Shown here one piece after another: positions 56,303 to 64,000 of a stretch of DNA of 64,000 nucleotides. The notes below the pieces were generated by a model, which searched no databases, was not told where the DNA came from, and was given only the letters and a program-made list of their open reading frames with translations. Location: assembly GCA_963921795.1 (NCBI GenBank), contig OY997643.1, forward strand, positions 74,569,874 to 74,633,873, read 5' to 3'. Within the stretch, counting starts at the first letter, position 1; each line of letters begins with the position of its first letter. Position numbers and translations under genes: made by a program. This stretch comes from Nannobrachium achirus. Lineage: Eukaryota; Chordata; Actinopteri; Myctophiformes; Myctophidae.

Positions 56303-57387
56303 AAGTTTGGGTTTTGCACGTTGTTCTGATTTCACTGAAGGCATAGGTCTACTGATGGTGACACAATGCAAGCTGGCTGTTGTAAAGGGTTCACAGCCCC
56401 CAGAGGGTGAAAAACTGTCCGAAACCACTCAAAGTGCTGTCGAAACAGAGACACGAAACGGAAACATGAAAAAGCTTATTGACACCTAAAGCCCTACTGG
56501 ATAAACTGGAAACTTTGCTAAAAGAGAGAAAGGCAAAATTGAACAAGACATCTAACCTGCAAAAAAGCATTTGGGAGTGGATGCAAACTGGATCCAAACA
56601 TGAGGTGCAATGTGTGTTTAGGAAGTATTTAAACTTAATCAATGTGTGTTTATGAAGTATTTAAACTTAATCAAGGAAGCAAGAGATGCTCAGAAGGCTC
56701 TGTTGCCAGTATTGCGCCCGGAGGAGAAGGCAAAACATGAACTATGGTTCAATGCAAAAATTATAAATGTCAAGGAATTAGTGGATGAAGTGAATACTTG
56801 GACACAAAGTACAAAGGAAAACATTCTGAAAAAGAAAAGGGAAATGGAGGAGGAGGAAGAAATGCTGAAAAAGAGAAAGGAAATGATGGAGCTTGATGCA
56901 CAACTGAGAGCTACCAATGCAAACATAGTAGTGTTACAAACCCCCAGTTGCCAAGCTCTGTCACTCACACATTCAGATGGAATGGAATCCTACTACAGGA
57001 AATAAACCATGTTAAAGGAACCCACAGTCACACTCAATCCTCAAGCCAAAGAGTTCCAACCTACAATGCAGCAACCTCCACTACCACAACAACAGTTAAC
57101 TCAACCTTCCACACAGCAACCTCTACAACCACAGCAACCGCTAACTCAACCTTCCACACAGCAACCTCTACAACCACAGCAACAGCTAACTCAACCTTCC
57201 ACACAGCAACCTCTACAACCACAGCAAGTCTACAATCGGGTACAAGTCCAATGCATTGGTGGTTCATGGTTTCAGTTTTATGGTTGTAACCCCTTCGAGG
57301 GTTCATGGTTCACTGTTACAATGTTATGGTTGCAACCCGTTCGTGGGTCTGACTCTGTTCTGAAGGTTTTGAGGTTTTAACTGATTT
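56303..57387 (+). pseudogene. gag module 17: full coil, short array
   Basis: Start-less leader, helix region, two 32-bp units (the first with TTTAGGAAG), and an open frame 56646-57005 through the complete coil to a TAA just after MESYYRK (other modules read MESYYRKGT). 45-bp array 57069-57227, only ~3.5 units. Confidence 0.78.
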
Positions 57388-58540
57388 AAGTTTGGGTTTA
57401 GCACATTGTTCTGATTTCACTGAAGGCATAGGCCTACTGATGGTGACACAATGCACACTCGCTGTTGTAAAGGGTTCACAGCCCCCAGAGGCTGAAACTG
57501 TACGAAACCACTCAAAGCGCTGTCGAAACGGAGACACGAAAAAGCATATTGACACCTAAAGCGCTACTGGATAAACTGGGAAACCTTGCTAAAAGAGAGA
57601 AAGGCAAAATTGAACAAGGCATCTAACCTGCAAAAAAGCATTTGGTAGTGGATGCAAACTGGATCCCAACATGAGGTTCAATGTGTGTTTATGAAGTATT
57701 TAAACTTAATCAATGTGTGTTTATGAAGTATTTAAACTGAATCAATGTGTGTTTATGAAGCATTTAAACTGAATCAATGTGTTTATGAAGTATTTAAACT
57801 TAATCAATGTGTGTTTATGACGTATTTAAACTGAGTCGATGTGTGTTTAAGTATTCAAACTTAAATGAAGTATTTAAACTGAATCAATGTGTGTTTATGA
57901 AGTATTTAAACTGAATCAATGTGTGTTTATGAAGTATTTAAACTGAATCAAGGAAGCAAGAGATGCTCAGAAGGCTCTGTTGCCAGTATTGCCCCCAGAG
58001 GAGAAGGCAAAACATGATTTATGGTTCAATGCAAAAGTTCCAACCTACCATGCAGCAACCTCTACAACCACAGCAACTGCTAACTCAACCTTCCACACAG
58101 CAATCTCTACAACCACAGCAACCGCTAACTCAACCTTCCACGCAGCAATCTCTACAACCACAGCAACAGTTAACTCAACCTTCCATGCAGCAATCTCTAC
58201 AACCACAGCAACAGTTATTTCAACCTTCCACGCAGCAATCTCTACAACCACAGCAACAGTTAACTCAACCTTCCACGCAGCAATCTCTACAACCACAGCA
58301 ACCGCTAACTCAAACTTCCACGCAGCAATCTCTACAACCACAGCAACTGCTAATTCCAACTTCCACGCAGCAATCTCTACAACCACAGCAACCGCTAACT
58401 CAACCTTCCACTTAGCAATCTCTACAACCACGGCAACAGTTAACGCAACCTTCCACTTAGCAATCTCTACAACCACGGCAACAGTTAACTCAAACTTCCA
58501 CGCAGTAATCTCTACAACCACAGCAACCGCTATTACAAAG
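57388..58540 (+). pseudogene. gag module 18: last array before the Gag core
   Basis: Start-less leader, helix region with a TAG in place of GAG (TTTGGTAGTGG), eight or so 32-bp units, a short EARDAQ block, then AAAGTTCCAACC directly into the longest 45-bp array (58047-58530, ~11 units). Two units have CTTCCACTTAGCAATC, putting TAG in the Gln/Pro frame. Confidence 0.78.
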
Positions 58541-58806
58541 ACAAAATGAAATAACCGCCATGCTAGTACAGCTACAAACCTTTCACTTACTGACGTCAAG
58601 AGAGATTCCATGTTTTGATGGAGATCCCCTGCAGTACAGAAGCTTTGTCAGAGCCTTTGAACATTGTGTGGAGAAAAATGCAAGATTGCGACATTGTTTG
58701 TATTATTTGGAAAAGCACACCCAAGGGCAGCCACGAGCGCTTGTGAGTAGCTGTAAGCACATGGCTCCGGACAGAGGCTATGAAATGCCAAGATGTACTA
58801 TAGTTT
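58541..58806 (+). pseudogene. BEL/Pao Gag core fragment (DUF1759-like)
   Basis: It continues from the Gln/Pro array through LQRQNEITAMLVQLQ into SREIPCFDGDPLQYRSFVRA, FEHCVEKNARL, LYYLEKHTQGQPRALVSSCK and MAPDRGYEM, then stops at TAG 58801. A conserved (R)xIPxFxGDPLQY...F...YLxxxxxGxPxxLV motif marks the BEL/Pao Gag core that assembles the particle. Only about 85 residues remain. The zinc-knuckle, protease and RT are absent. It identifies the array's parent element. Confidence 0.85.
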
Positions 58807-59389
58807 AACCAGTACCATAGTCACTCATTGTATACTACATAATTCTTTGTAGCCATACTGTGCATACCGAAACAAAGTGAAACAGAGTAAAACACCAGAC
58901 TATACACTGATCCATTCAATCTTAAGGAATCCAAAAGCAAAAGACACTGGTATGGAACTCCTAGTTCCACTGTTGACTATGGACGAGGTTCAATTCCCCG
59001 CAGTGTCCTGCTCATTGGGTTTTATAAAAGTGTTGAATGGAACGAGAGTCTGTCTGTATCATAGTTTGTTTGGTCAGTAACAAGTCTGCACCGGTCTAGT
59101 TATAAAATATAAATCACAACACAATTAACACAAACTCACAGAAGATCAAAACATAACTGAGGTTTCAAAGTTAATCACAGTCAGAGCAATGTTTCATGCC
59201 CATGGGGCATGTTGTGTAGGCCTACATGACAATACATTAACGAAGAAGCAATGAAACAATGGCATGGTATGGTTTGGTTGCTGGAAATCCAGAAGTCACC
59301 ACATACAATACAATACAATACTGTTTAGCTATTAGTCTTTCAACTTTCACATTTTCCCCTCAATGTCCCTTCCTGCAATGGGAAATAAG
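58807..59389. other. Unassigned sequence
   Basis: TTATAAAATATAAATCACAA at 59100 begins a 38-bp exact match to 14902-14939. CAATACAATACAATAC occurs near 59306. A GGTTCAATTCCCC word (58988) resembles a polymerase III B box but has no A box upstream. No gene seen. Confidence 0.5.
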
Positions 59390-59403
59390 CATGACGTGCA
59401 CAA

Positions 59404-59540
59404 AATGAAGAGAGAAAGAGAGAGAGAGGGAGGGAGGGAGGGAGAGAGAGAGAGTGAGAGAGGGAGAGAGAGAGGGAGGGAGAGAGAGAGAGGGAGGGGG
59501 AGGGAGAAAGAGAGAGGGAGGGAGGGAGAGAGAGAGAGGT
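59404..59540. repeat. GA-rich low-complexity tract
   Basis: GAGAGA and GGGAGGGAG words, all purine on the top strand, similar to 8220-8500. Confidence 0.95.
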
Positions 59541-59777
59541 ATTCCTACGTGCCCCTCCTGTTTTTGACAGAATCGTTCATAAATGATACTAGTGTTTTTC
59601 TATTGCTACATTCTTGATTATTAATTGCAATATTAGATGTGGAAATAGTAGCCCTTGTGGCAGCATGTGCTCGTCACAGACTTCACAGACCACATGCTTC
59701 TCGCTGACTGCTCCAACCTGCAAGTGCATCAGAGCAGGAAACCTGTCGGTGCAGCCCCTTGCTGTCAAATAAAAGCA
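59541..59777. other. Unassigned sequence
   Basis: Nothing recognised. Confidence 0.5.
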
Positions 59778-60045
59778 TAGATTAAAATTACTACTATTTG
59801 TCACATACATTGCTGTATGCAAGATTTGTTCTCCGCATTGGAGCGGTGAGCTCAGCCGTGCCGTGCTTGGGAAATCAATAGTGGTGATCAGCCCCCCCCC
59901 CCAATCCAACCCTTGATGCTGAGTGCCAAGCAGGGAGGCATTGGGTCCCATTTTTACAGTCTTTTGTATGACCGGCCGGGGATTGAACCCCATAACCTCA
60001 CAGTCTCAGGGCAGACTCTCAGACCACTGAGCTGGTAATACCTCT
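59778..60045 (-). mobile_element. tRNA-derived SINE
   Basis: Minus-strand reading: AGCTCAGTGGTCTGAGAGTC (A-box region), GGGGTTCAATCCCCGG (B box), then ACAAAAGACTGTAAAAATGG, GACCCAATGCCTCCCTGCTT, GGCACTCAGCATCAAGGGTT, a poly-G run, GAGCTCACCGCTCCAATGCG, and ATGTATGTGACAAATAGTAG near the 3' end. A tRNA-like head with both boxes and a conserved body is a SINE of a common teleost type. It is transcribed by polymerase III and mobilised by a partner LINE. No A-rich tail or clear target duplication was resolved. Confidence 0.75.
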
Positions 60046-60172
60046 CCAATGATTGGGACCAAATGTGAAGCGGGTTGTGTTTTAGAGAAAACGGAATTGA
60101 ACTGAACACTAGAAGAGCTTTGGTTTCTGAGAAGTGTGATAAAGGCTGATAAAAAGGCTTCATAACATAAAT

Positions 60173-60432
60173 TAGTTAAACTAGAAGCTACTCTTCTGAT
60201 GGAACATAGTTAAACTACAAGCTACTCTTCTGATGGAACATAGTTAAACTACAAGCTACTCTTCTGATGGAACATAGTTAAACTACAAGCTACTCTTCTG
60301 ATGGAACATAGTTAAACTACAAGCTACTCTTCTGATGGAACATAGTTAAACTACAAGCTACTCTTCTGATGGAACATAGTTAAACTACAAGCTACTCTTC
60401 TGATGGAACATAGTTAAACTACAAGCTACTCT
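60173..60432. repeat. 34-bp tandem repeat, about 7.6 copies
   Basis: The unit AGTTAAACTACAAGCTACTC TTCTGATGGAACAT recurs with 34-bp spacing, with a variant only in the first (CTAGAAG) and last (CTTCCG) copies. Confidence 0.96.
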
Positions 60433-60795
60433 TCCGTGCACCGGGTCAGATCAGTTACTGTGGCCTCCTGCGGTGCTATAATAGCTCAATGTAAAAAAGG
60501 TGCCATGTTTTCTTCTGCCTTTCACAGCAATCGGACACTGCATTCATGATTTGAGACATTTTGTTCCAAAAATGTGTTAGCAAAAGTCAACCTGCTGGTG
60601 GCGCTATAACAGGCCAATGTGAAATAGGTGGCACAGTTTGGCAATTGGCAGCGACCGGGCCAACAGTGCCGGAGATTAGCTGTCACAGACAGAAGGATGG
60701 CCGGACGCCGGACACATGGACACACAGGGGTGAAAACATTGTCTTCCCCATGCCTTCGGCCTGGCGGAGACAATCAACTTTTGTAAATGTACAAT
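60433..60795 (+). mobile_element. Dispersed repeat fragment ending ...GGCCTGGCGGAGACAATCAAC
   Basis: GGTGCTATAATAGCTCAATG and GGCGCTATAACAGGCCAATG are internal near-duplicates. The end (GGACACATGGACACACAGGG, GTGAAAACATTGTCTTCCCC, GGCCTGGCGGAGAC) resembles the tail of an abundant fish repeat. CCTGGCGGAGAC also occurs at 29083. Class not determined. Confidence 0.45.
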
Positions 60796-61243
60796 TAATC
60801 CTCGTGTAACATGGTTAATAATGCTTCCACTTGCCCATGCATTAGATGTATATAGTGTTCCACCTTAAGAGTGTCCTGCCACCTTAAGACAATTGGCGTG
60901 ACCGTCTTTAGACAATGACGTTGTCTCGTTCACTTCCTATTCTCTCCCTGATATGAGAGTGGTAGGTTGTGTTTCTTGTGCTCTGGAGATTATTTTATTT
61001 ATGTTGTTATTTTCGTATGAATATATGAATACATTTGTACACAGAGATATTATGATATATAATGATGCTTTAGATAGTATTCTAATTTCACTGTGTCTGC
61101 TCAACTGTTCAACAATTTTGAAAATAAATATCTTTTCTAAAAAAAATTACAATTCAAAAATAGTGTAATATGTGATCAACAACACATCTTCCTGCAACAA
61201 AGTACGTGGGGATCTGCTCTCTTTTTACAAATCTCAAACCCCA
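60796..61243. other. AT-rich unassigned sequence
   Basis: CACCTTAAGA occurs twice (60861, 60879). No gene recognised. Confidence 0.5.
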
Positions 61244-61309
61244 TAACACGATAATGAGATTATAATAACCTGTCATAACACGATAATGAGATTATAATAA
61301 GGTGTCATA
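61244..61309. repeat. Two-copy 33-bp repeat
   Basis: CATAACACGATAATGAGATT ATAATAA followed by CCTGT or GGTGT, twice. Confidence 0.85.
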
Positions 61310-61500
61310 GCTGGTGGTCAGGGTGGTTATGAGGTTATGAGGTAACATGTTGGAGCTGAGGGGCTTACGGCCAGGGCTTAGTGTGGTTATTATTATGACA
61401 ACCTGTCCACAGGCATATTGTGAATGTCTTTCTCCATGGTAAAAACTGCATCGGGACTCGGAGCATACGTAGATATTACGAAATAACATTTGTTCGACAT

Positions 61501-61690
61501 GGGTGAATGTTAACCTAGCCGACGCTGGTAAATGTTAACCTACTATGCCTAAACCTAACCCAAACCCTAACCCATAACCTCACAGAAAAATATGTCTAAA
61601 CCTAACCCAAACCCTAACCCTAACCTCACTGAAAGATATGTCTAAACCGAACCCTGAAACCTAACCCCCGAACTAATGACACGTAGAAAT
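61501..61690. repeat. Degenerate telomere-like tract beside a GTGAATGTTAACCT pair
   Basis: GGTGAATGTTAACCT and GGTAAATGTTAACCT are followed by TATGTCTAAACCTAACCCAA then CCCTAACC, in three loose ~50-bp units (TATGYCTAAACC...CCTCAC(A/T)GA). ACACGTAGAAATAGC closes it. The same flanking words surround the 15-bp minisatellite at 9.07-9.44 kb. Confidence 0.75.
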
Positions 61691-63365
61691 AGCGAGAATA
61701 GAGTAACGAAGTCATGACGTGACTCGCTCATCCCTCGGTTCCAAGGAAGTCATTCTCTATGGAGAATAACATCGAGTCATCTTAAAATCGTCTCATATAA
61801 GCATTGGGGTCCAAAAGTAAACAAACAGTCTTCGCGATATTGTCGGTGAGGTGGCTCTGTGTGGTTTTTGATAGTCAGTCACTCATATTTGATAAAGCCT
61901 GTTTCTAGCGAAAATGTAACTAATTCGGCGACAGTAACATTAGTGTTTTCTCACCATCAGTTGATTCTTCACATCCATATGAGTCAAACCGCTGAGATAA
62001 TTTGTTTATAATTGGGACACGCCCTCTTGAGAGAAATTGTATGAATGCTATGTTTAAAAAGAAAATGCCATTTACTGTAAGCCTAAAGCCAAAAGGTAAC
62101 AACTGCGATGCGTTTGTGTTGCATTTCATCACACTGTCAGAGCTGTACGTGGACTTGGCGTTTGCTATACAATTACAATACTGGTTGCTTCTCAATCTTA
62201 TTATCAAGGACCACCATAACTCTGAGAGCGTTCAAATGGAACCAAATGGACCCGTAAGATAAGGATCCATTTGGATGGGAACCGTTTAGGATTTTAAGAA
62301 TTCAGATTCTTTAAGGGTCCCAACCCTAGTACTATGTCTAGCCCTGAGTGATGAATGCTAGGGTGTTGTAGTGTGTCTAGCTGTGAGTGACCAATGCTAC
62401 GCTGTTTGCTGTCTGTACCTCAACGTTGGAGATTTTGTCCTCAGCCTCTTGAACACAGGCTCTCCAGTTGCTTCTTGGAACGTTCAAAGCTTGAGGGGGG
62501 AACCTGGAAAAGATCGGGACACCACAGAATGACGTGAATGGAACCGTTTGGTATGCACACGATACCAAACACAAACAGCAGGTAACAGCTAAATAGTAGT
62601 GTGCCTGGTGTTTAGAGGTGTGTGTGTGTGTGTTAGAATTGTTAGAAGCCGGAGAGTGTTAAGCCTCGAACAGAGTCGGGTCTACGGTGGAAGGCTATCC
62701 ACTGCGGTGTAGTGCGGTGTAGTCTTTTTGATCGCCCATATGAAAAAGGTCTATGGGAATTCAAAATGGGGGAAGAAAACCGCAAACCAGGTAGGATGTG
62801 TAAATTACGTCACACTTCACTACTCTATTGCCCAACTGCATCATGGTCTGGAGACGTAGAGGGCACTTTTTACAGACGGGTAAAAGAGCTGTCTATGTGT
62901 GCACCGTGCCTGACATGTATAACAACCCTGACATGTAGAATAACTCATTTAGCTGAGTGGTGACCACTGTGGTGCATCTGTAAGAATGCAGAGAGGCTTC
63001 TTCTTCTCTTTTTTATTCTTTTTTATTTAAGTGTTTTCATTCTAACAAAGAGTTTCTTAAGGGCGAAAAGATGTTGGAAATGTTTGCCTATGACATTCCC
63101 AAAGTTGGGATGCCACGTTGAAAGTGGTTCATGGTTTTATACACTAAACATGCTTTCATAACACGGGTCACATGTTGATGGACGGGCATCGATTGCGATG
63201 AAATCAGATTAATCTGCAAAAACAAGATGAGGACAAGACGCATAAAATAAGTGAATCTGAGGTTGAATGTGAAAGTCAGGCCATTGCCATCCCATGATGC
63301 CCCAAATGACGCCTCTATCCAGCATAGCTTAAGGCAAGGCCCACATTTTAACTAAAATCTTTTAA
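61691..63365. other. Unassigned 1.7-kb stretch
   Basis: Short frames only. CTAGCTGTGAGTGA/CTAGCCCTGAGTGATGAATG are loosely repeated near 62340-62395. No gene, RNA or element recognised. Confidence 0.5.
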
Positions 63366-63478
63366 AACATTTTGAGATGGGGGTCCCCTGGCCAAAATAC
63401 ATATCATTCTGGGGGTCCTTAGATGGGGTCCCCTGGCCAAAATACTTATCATTTTGACAAAGTTTGAGAACCACTGAT
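63366..63478 (-). mobile_element. hAT-type element end
   Basis: GGGGGTCCCCTGGCCAAAAT is present twice (63378, 63425), then AAAGTTTGAGAACCACTGA, the complement of CAGTGGTTCTCAAAC. It is the terminus of a third hAT miniature family. The other end was not found. Confidence 0.6.
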
Positions 63479-63499
63479 AGGCCTGTATATATTCCTCTT

Positions 63500-63619
63500 T
63501 TTATTGTGCCTTGCTCTTTTTTACACAACAGTACTTTTTATTTTTCATAATACTTCTCTGTAACTTAAAACTGCTGTGCTGCCACTGGGTGACTGATTTT
63601 CCCCCTTGGGATAATAAAG
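63500..63619 (+). mobile_element. LINE 3' terminus
   Basis: TTTTCCCCCTTGGGATAATA AAGGTATC is the same type of ending as at 20.43 kb, followed by a simple tail. The upstream body is not distinguishable. Confidence 0.6.
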
Positions 63620-63620
63620 G

Positions 63621-63662
<42 letters not shown>

Positions 63663-63756
63663 CCTACCTACCTACCTACCTACCTACCTACCTACCTACC
63701 TACCTACCTACCTACCTACCTACCTACCTATCTATCTATCTATCTATCTATCTATA
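63620..63756. repeat. (TATC)n(TACC)n(TATC)n microsatellite
   Basis: About 10 TATC, then about 17 TACC, then about 6 TATC. It grew from the LINE tail. A block of point-mutated units in the centre suggests spread of one T-to-C change by slippage. Confidence 0.95.
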
Positions 63757-63900
63757 GGCCGATTCTACAAATGTCTTTTTCTGAAAAAAAATAAAAAATA
63801 AACGTATGTTGCTACATCAGTGAACATAATGACCGTGGGAACATCGTGGTGACTTTTGACTTTTGATCCAATTTTCTCCAGCTCGCACTTAGGAATGAGT
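63757..63900. other. Short unassigned sequence
   Basis: Nothing recognised. Confidence 0.5.
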
Positions 63901-63905
63901 GTCTG

Positions 63906-64000
63906 ACAGACACAGAGACACAGACACACAGAGACACACAGAGACACAGAGACACATAGACACAGAGACACAGAGACACAGAGACACACAGAGACACACA
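63906..64000. repeat. GACACA/GAGACACA tandem repeat, continues past the window
   Basis: Repeats of GACACAGA and GACACACAGA words up to the last base. Confidence 0.92.

Larger units (their letters stand above)
36862..58806 (+). mobile_element. 22-kb array of degenerate BEL/Pao-type gag modules
   Basis: About 18 head-to-tail modules start at AAGTTTGGGT (37899, 39571, 40474, 41841, 42795, 43709, 44645, 45610, 46766, 48185, 49219, 50208, 51319, 52738, 53701, 54803, 56303, 57388). The order within a module is gag leader; LDKLETL/NKASNLQKSIWEWMQTGS helix region; 32-bp array; KEARDAQKALLPVLPPEEKAK and coiled coil; 45-bp Gln/Pro array; GTCTACAACCGGGTACAAGT linker. The Gag core appears only once, at the right end. 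Pol is absent. Modules differ by indels in the two arrays and by loss of the coil. The array looks built by repeated unequal exchange of one gag region, not by independent insertions. Confidence 0.85.

Noticed and set aside
41379..58611. Minus-strand frames with VVVEVAAWKVELTVA repeats
   Set aside because: They are the complement of the 45-bp gag array and end at its borders; nothing suggests independent coding.
58980..59005. tRNA gene suggested by GGTTCAATTCCCC
   Set aside because: No A box, acceptor pairing or anticodon arm can be placed around it.

Overview
This is repeat-dominated vertebrate DNA, almost certainly from a teleost fish. I find no convincing host protein-coding gene, rRNA or functional tRNA gene. 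The fish attribution rests on L2/Jockey-type LINEs, a BEL/Pao retrotransposon Gag, tRNA-derived SINEs of teleost style, hAT and TTAA-type miniature transposons, TTAGGG tracts and many long CA/GT microsatellites.

Layout. 1-2.4 kb: a LINE on the minus strand whose reading frame I read by hand as open for 735 codons, running off the left edge. 2.4-9.4 kb: three minisatellites (37 bp x ~22, 41 bp x ~108, 15 bp x 23) plus GA and TG tracts. 9.4-11.4 kb: a SINE with an internal 29-bp array, a telomere-like composite, and a LINE 3' end arranged as an inverted repeat. 13.0-14.5 kb: a TTAA-flanked element built of nested palindromes. 14.9-17.1 kb: a dispersed element with a 1.4-kb internal array. 18-21.4 kb: hAT pieces and a 44-bp array. 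21.5-24.8 kb: three nearly identical tandem copies of a 1,132-bp unit between perfect 15-bp direct repeats. 25.0-28.6 kb: a second LINE, cleanly split by a 1.5-kb TTAA element. 29.8-34.9 kb: a cluster of hAT miniature elements with two nested fold-back elements. 35.4-36.2 kb: a GC-rich island of two diverged repeats. 36.8-58.8 kb: the main feature, a 22-kb array of about 18 degenerate copies of the gag region of a BEL/Pao-type retroelement, with two copies of an envelope-like membrane tail at its left end and one Gag core fragment at its right end. 59-64 kb: a tRNA-derived SINE, a 34-bp array, LINE tails and microsatellites.

Three themes link the pieces. First, many tandem arrays arose inside mobile elements (SINE, LINE 3' end, 14.9-kb element, gag linker) and were then duplicated with them. 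Second, a palindrome with the arm ATAGCAGATCTACAAGCTCA recurs at nine loci in at least three otherwise different element families. Third, insertions are nested and dateable: TTAA elements sit in hAT elements and in a LINE, and a hAT element sits in a satellite. The gag array is dead as coding DNA. Every module has lost its start, gained a stop, or been split by duplication of a 32-bp coding segment, but it records a chain of amplification steps, including a 4.6-kb higher-order repeat.
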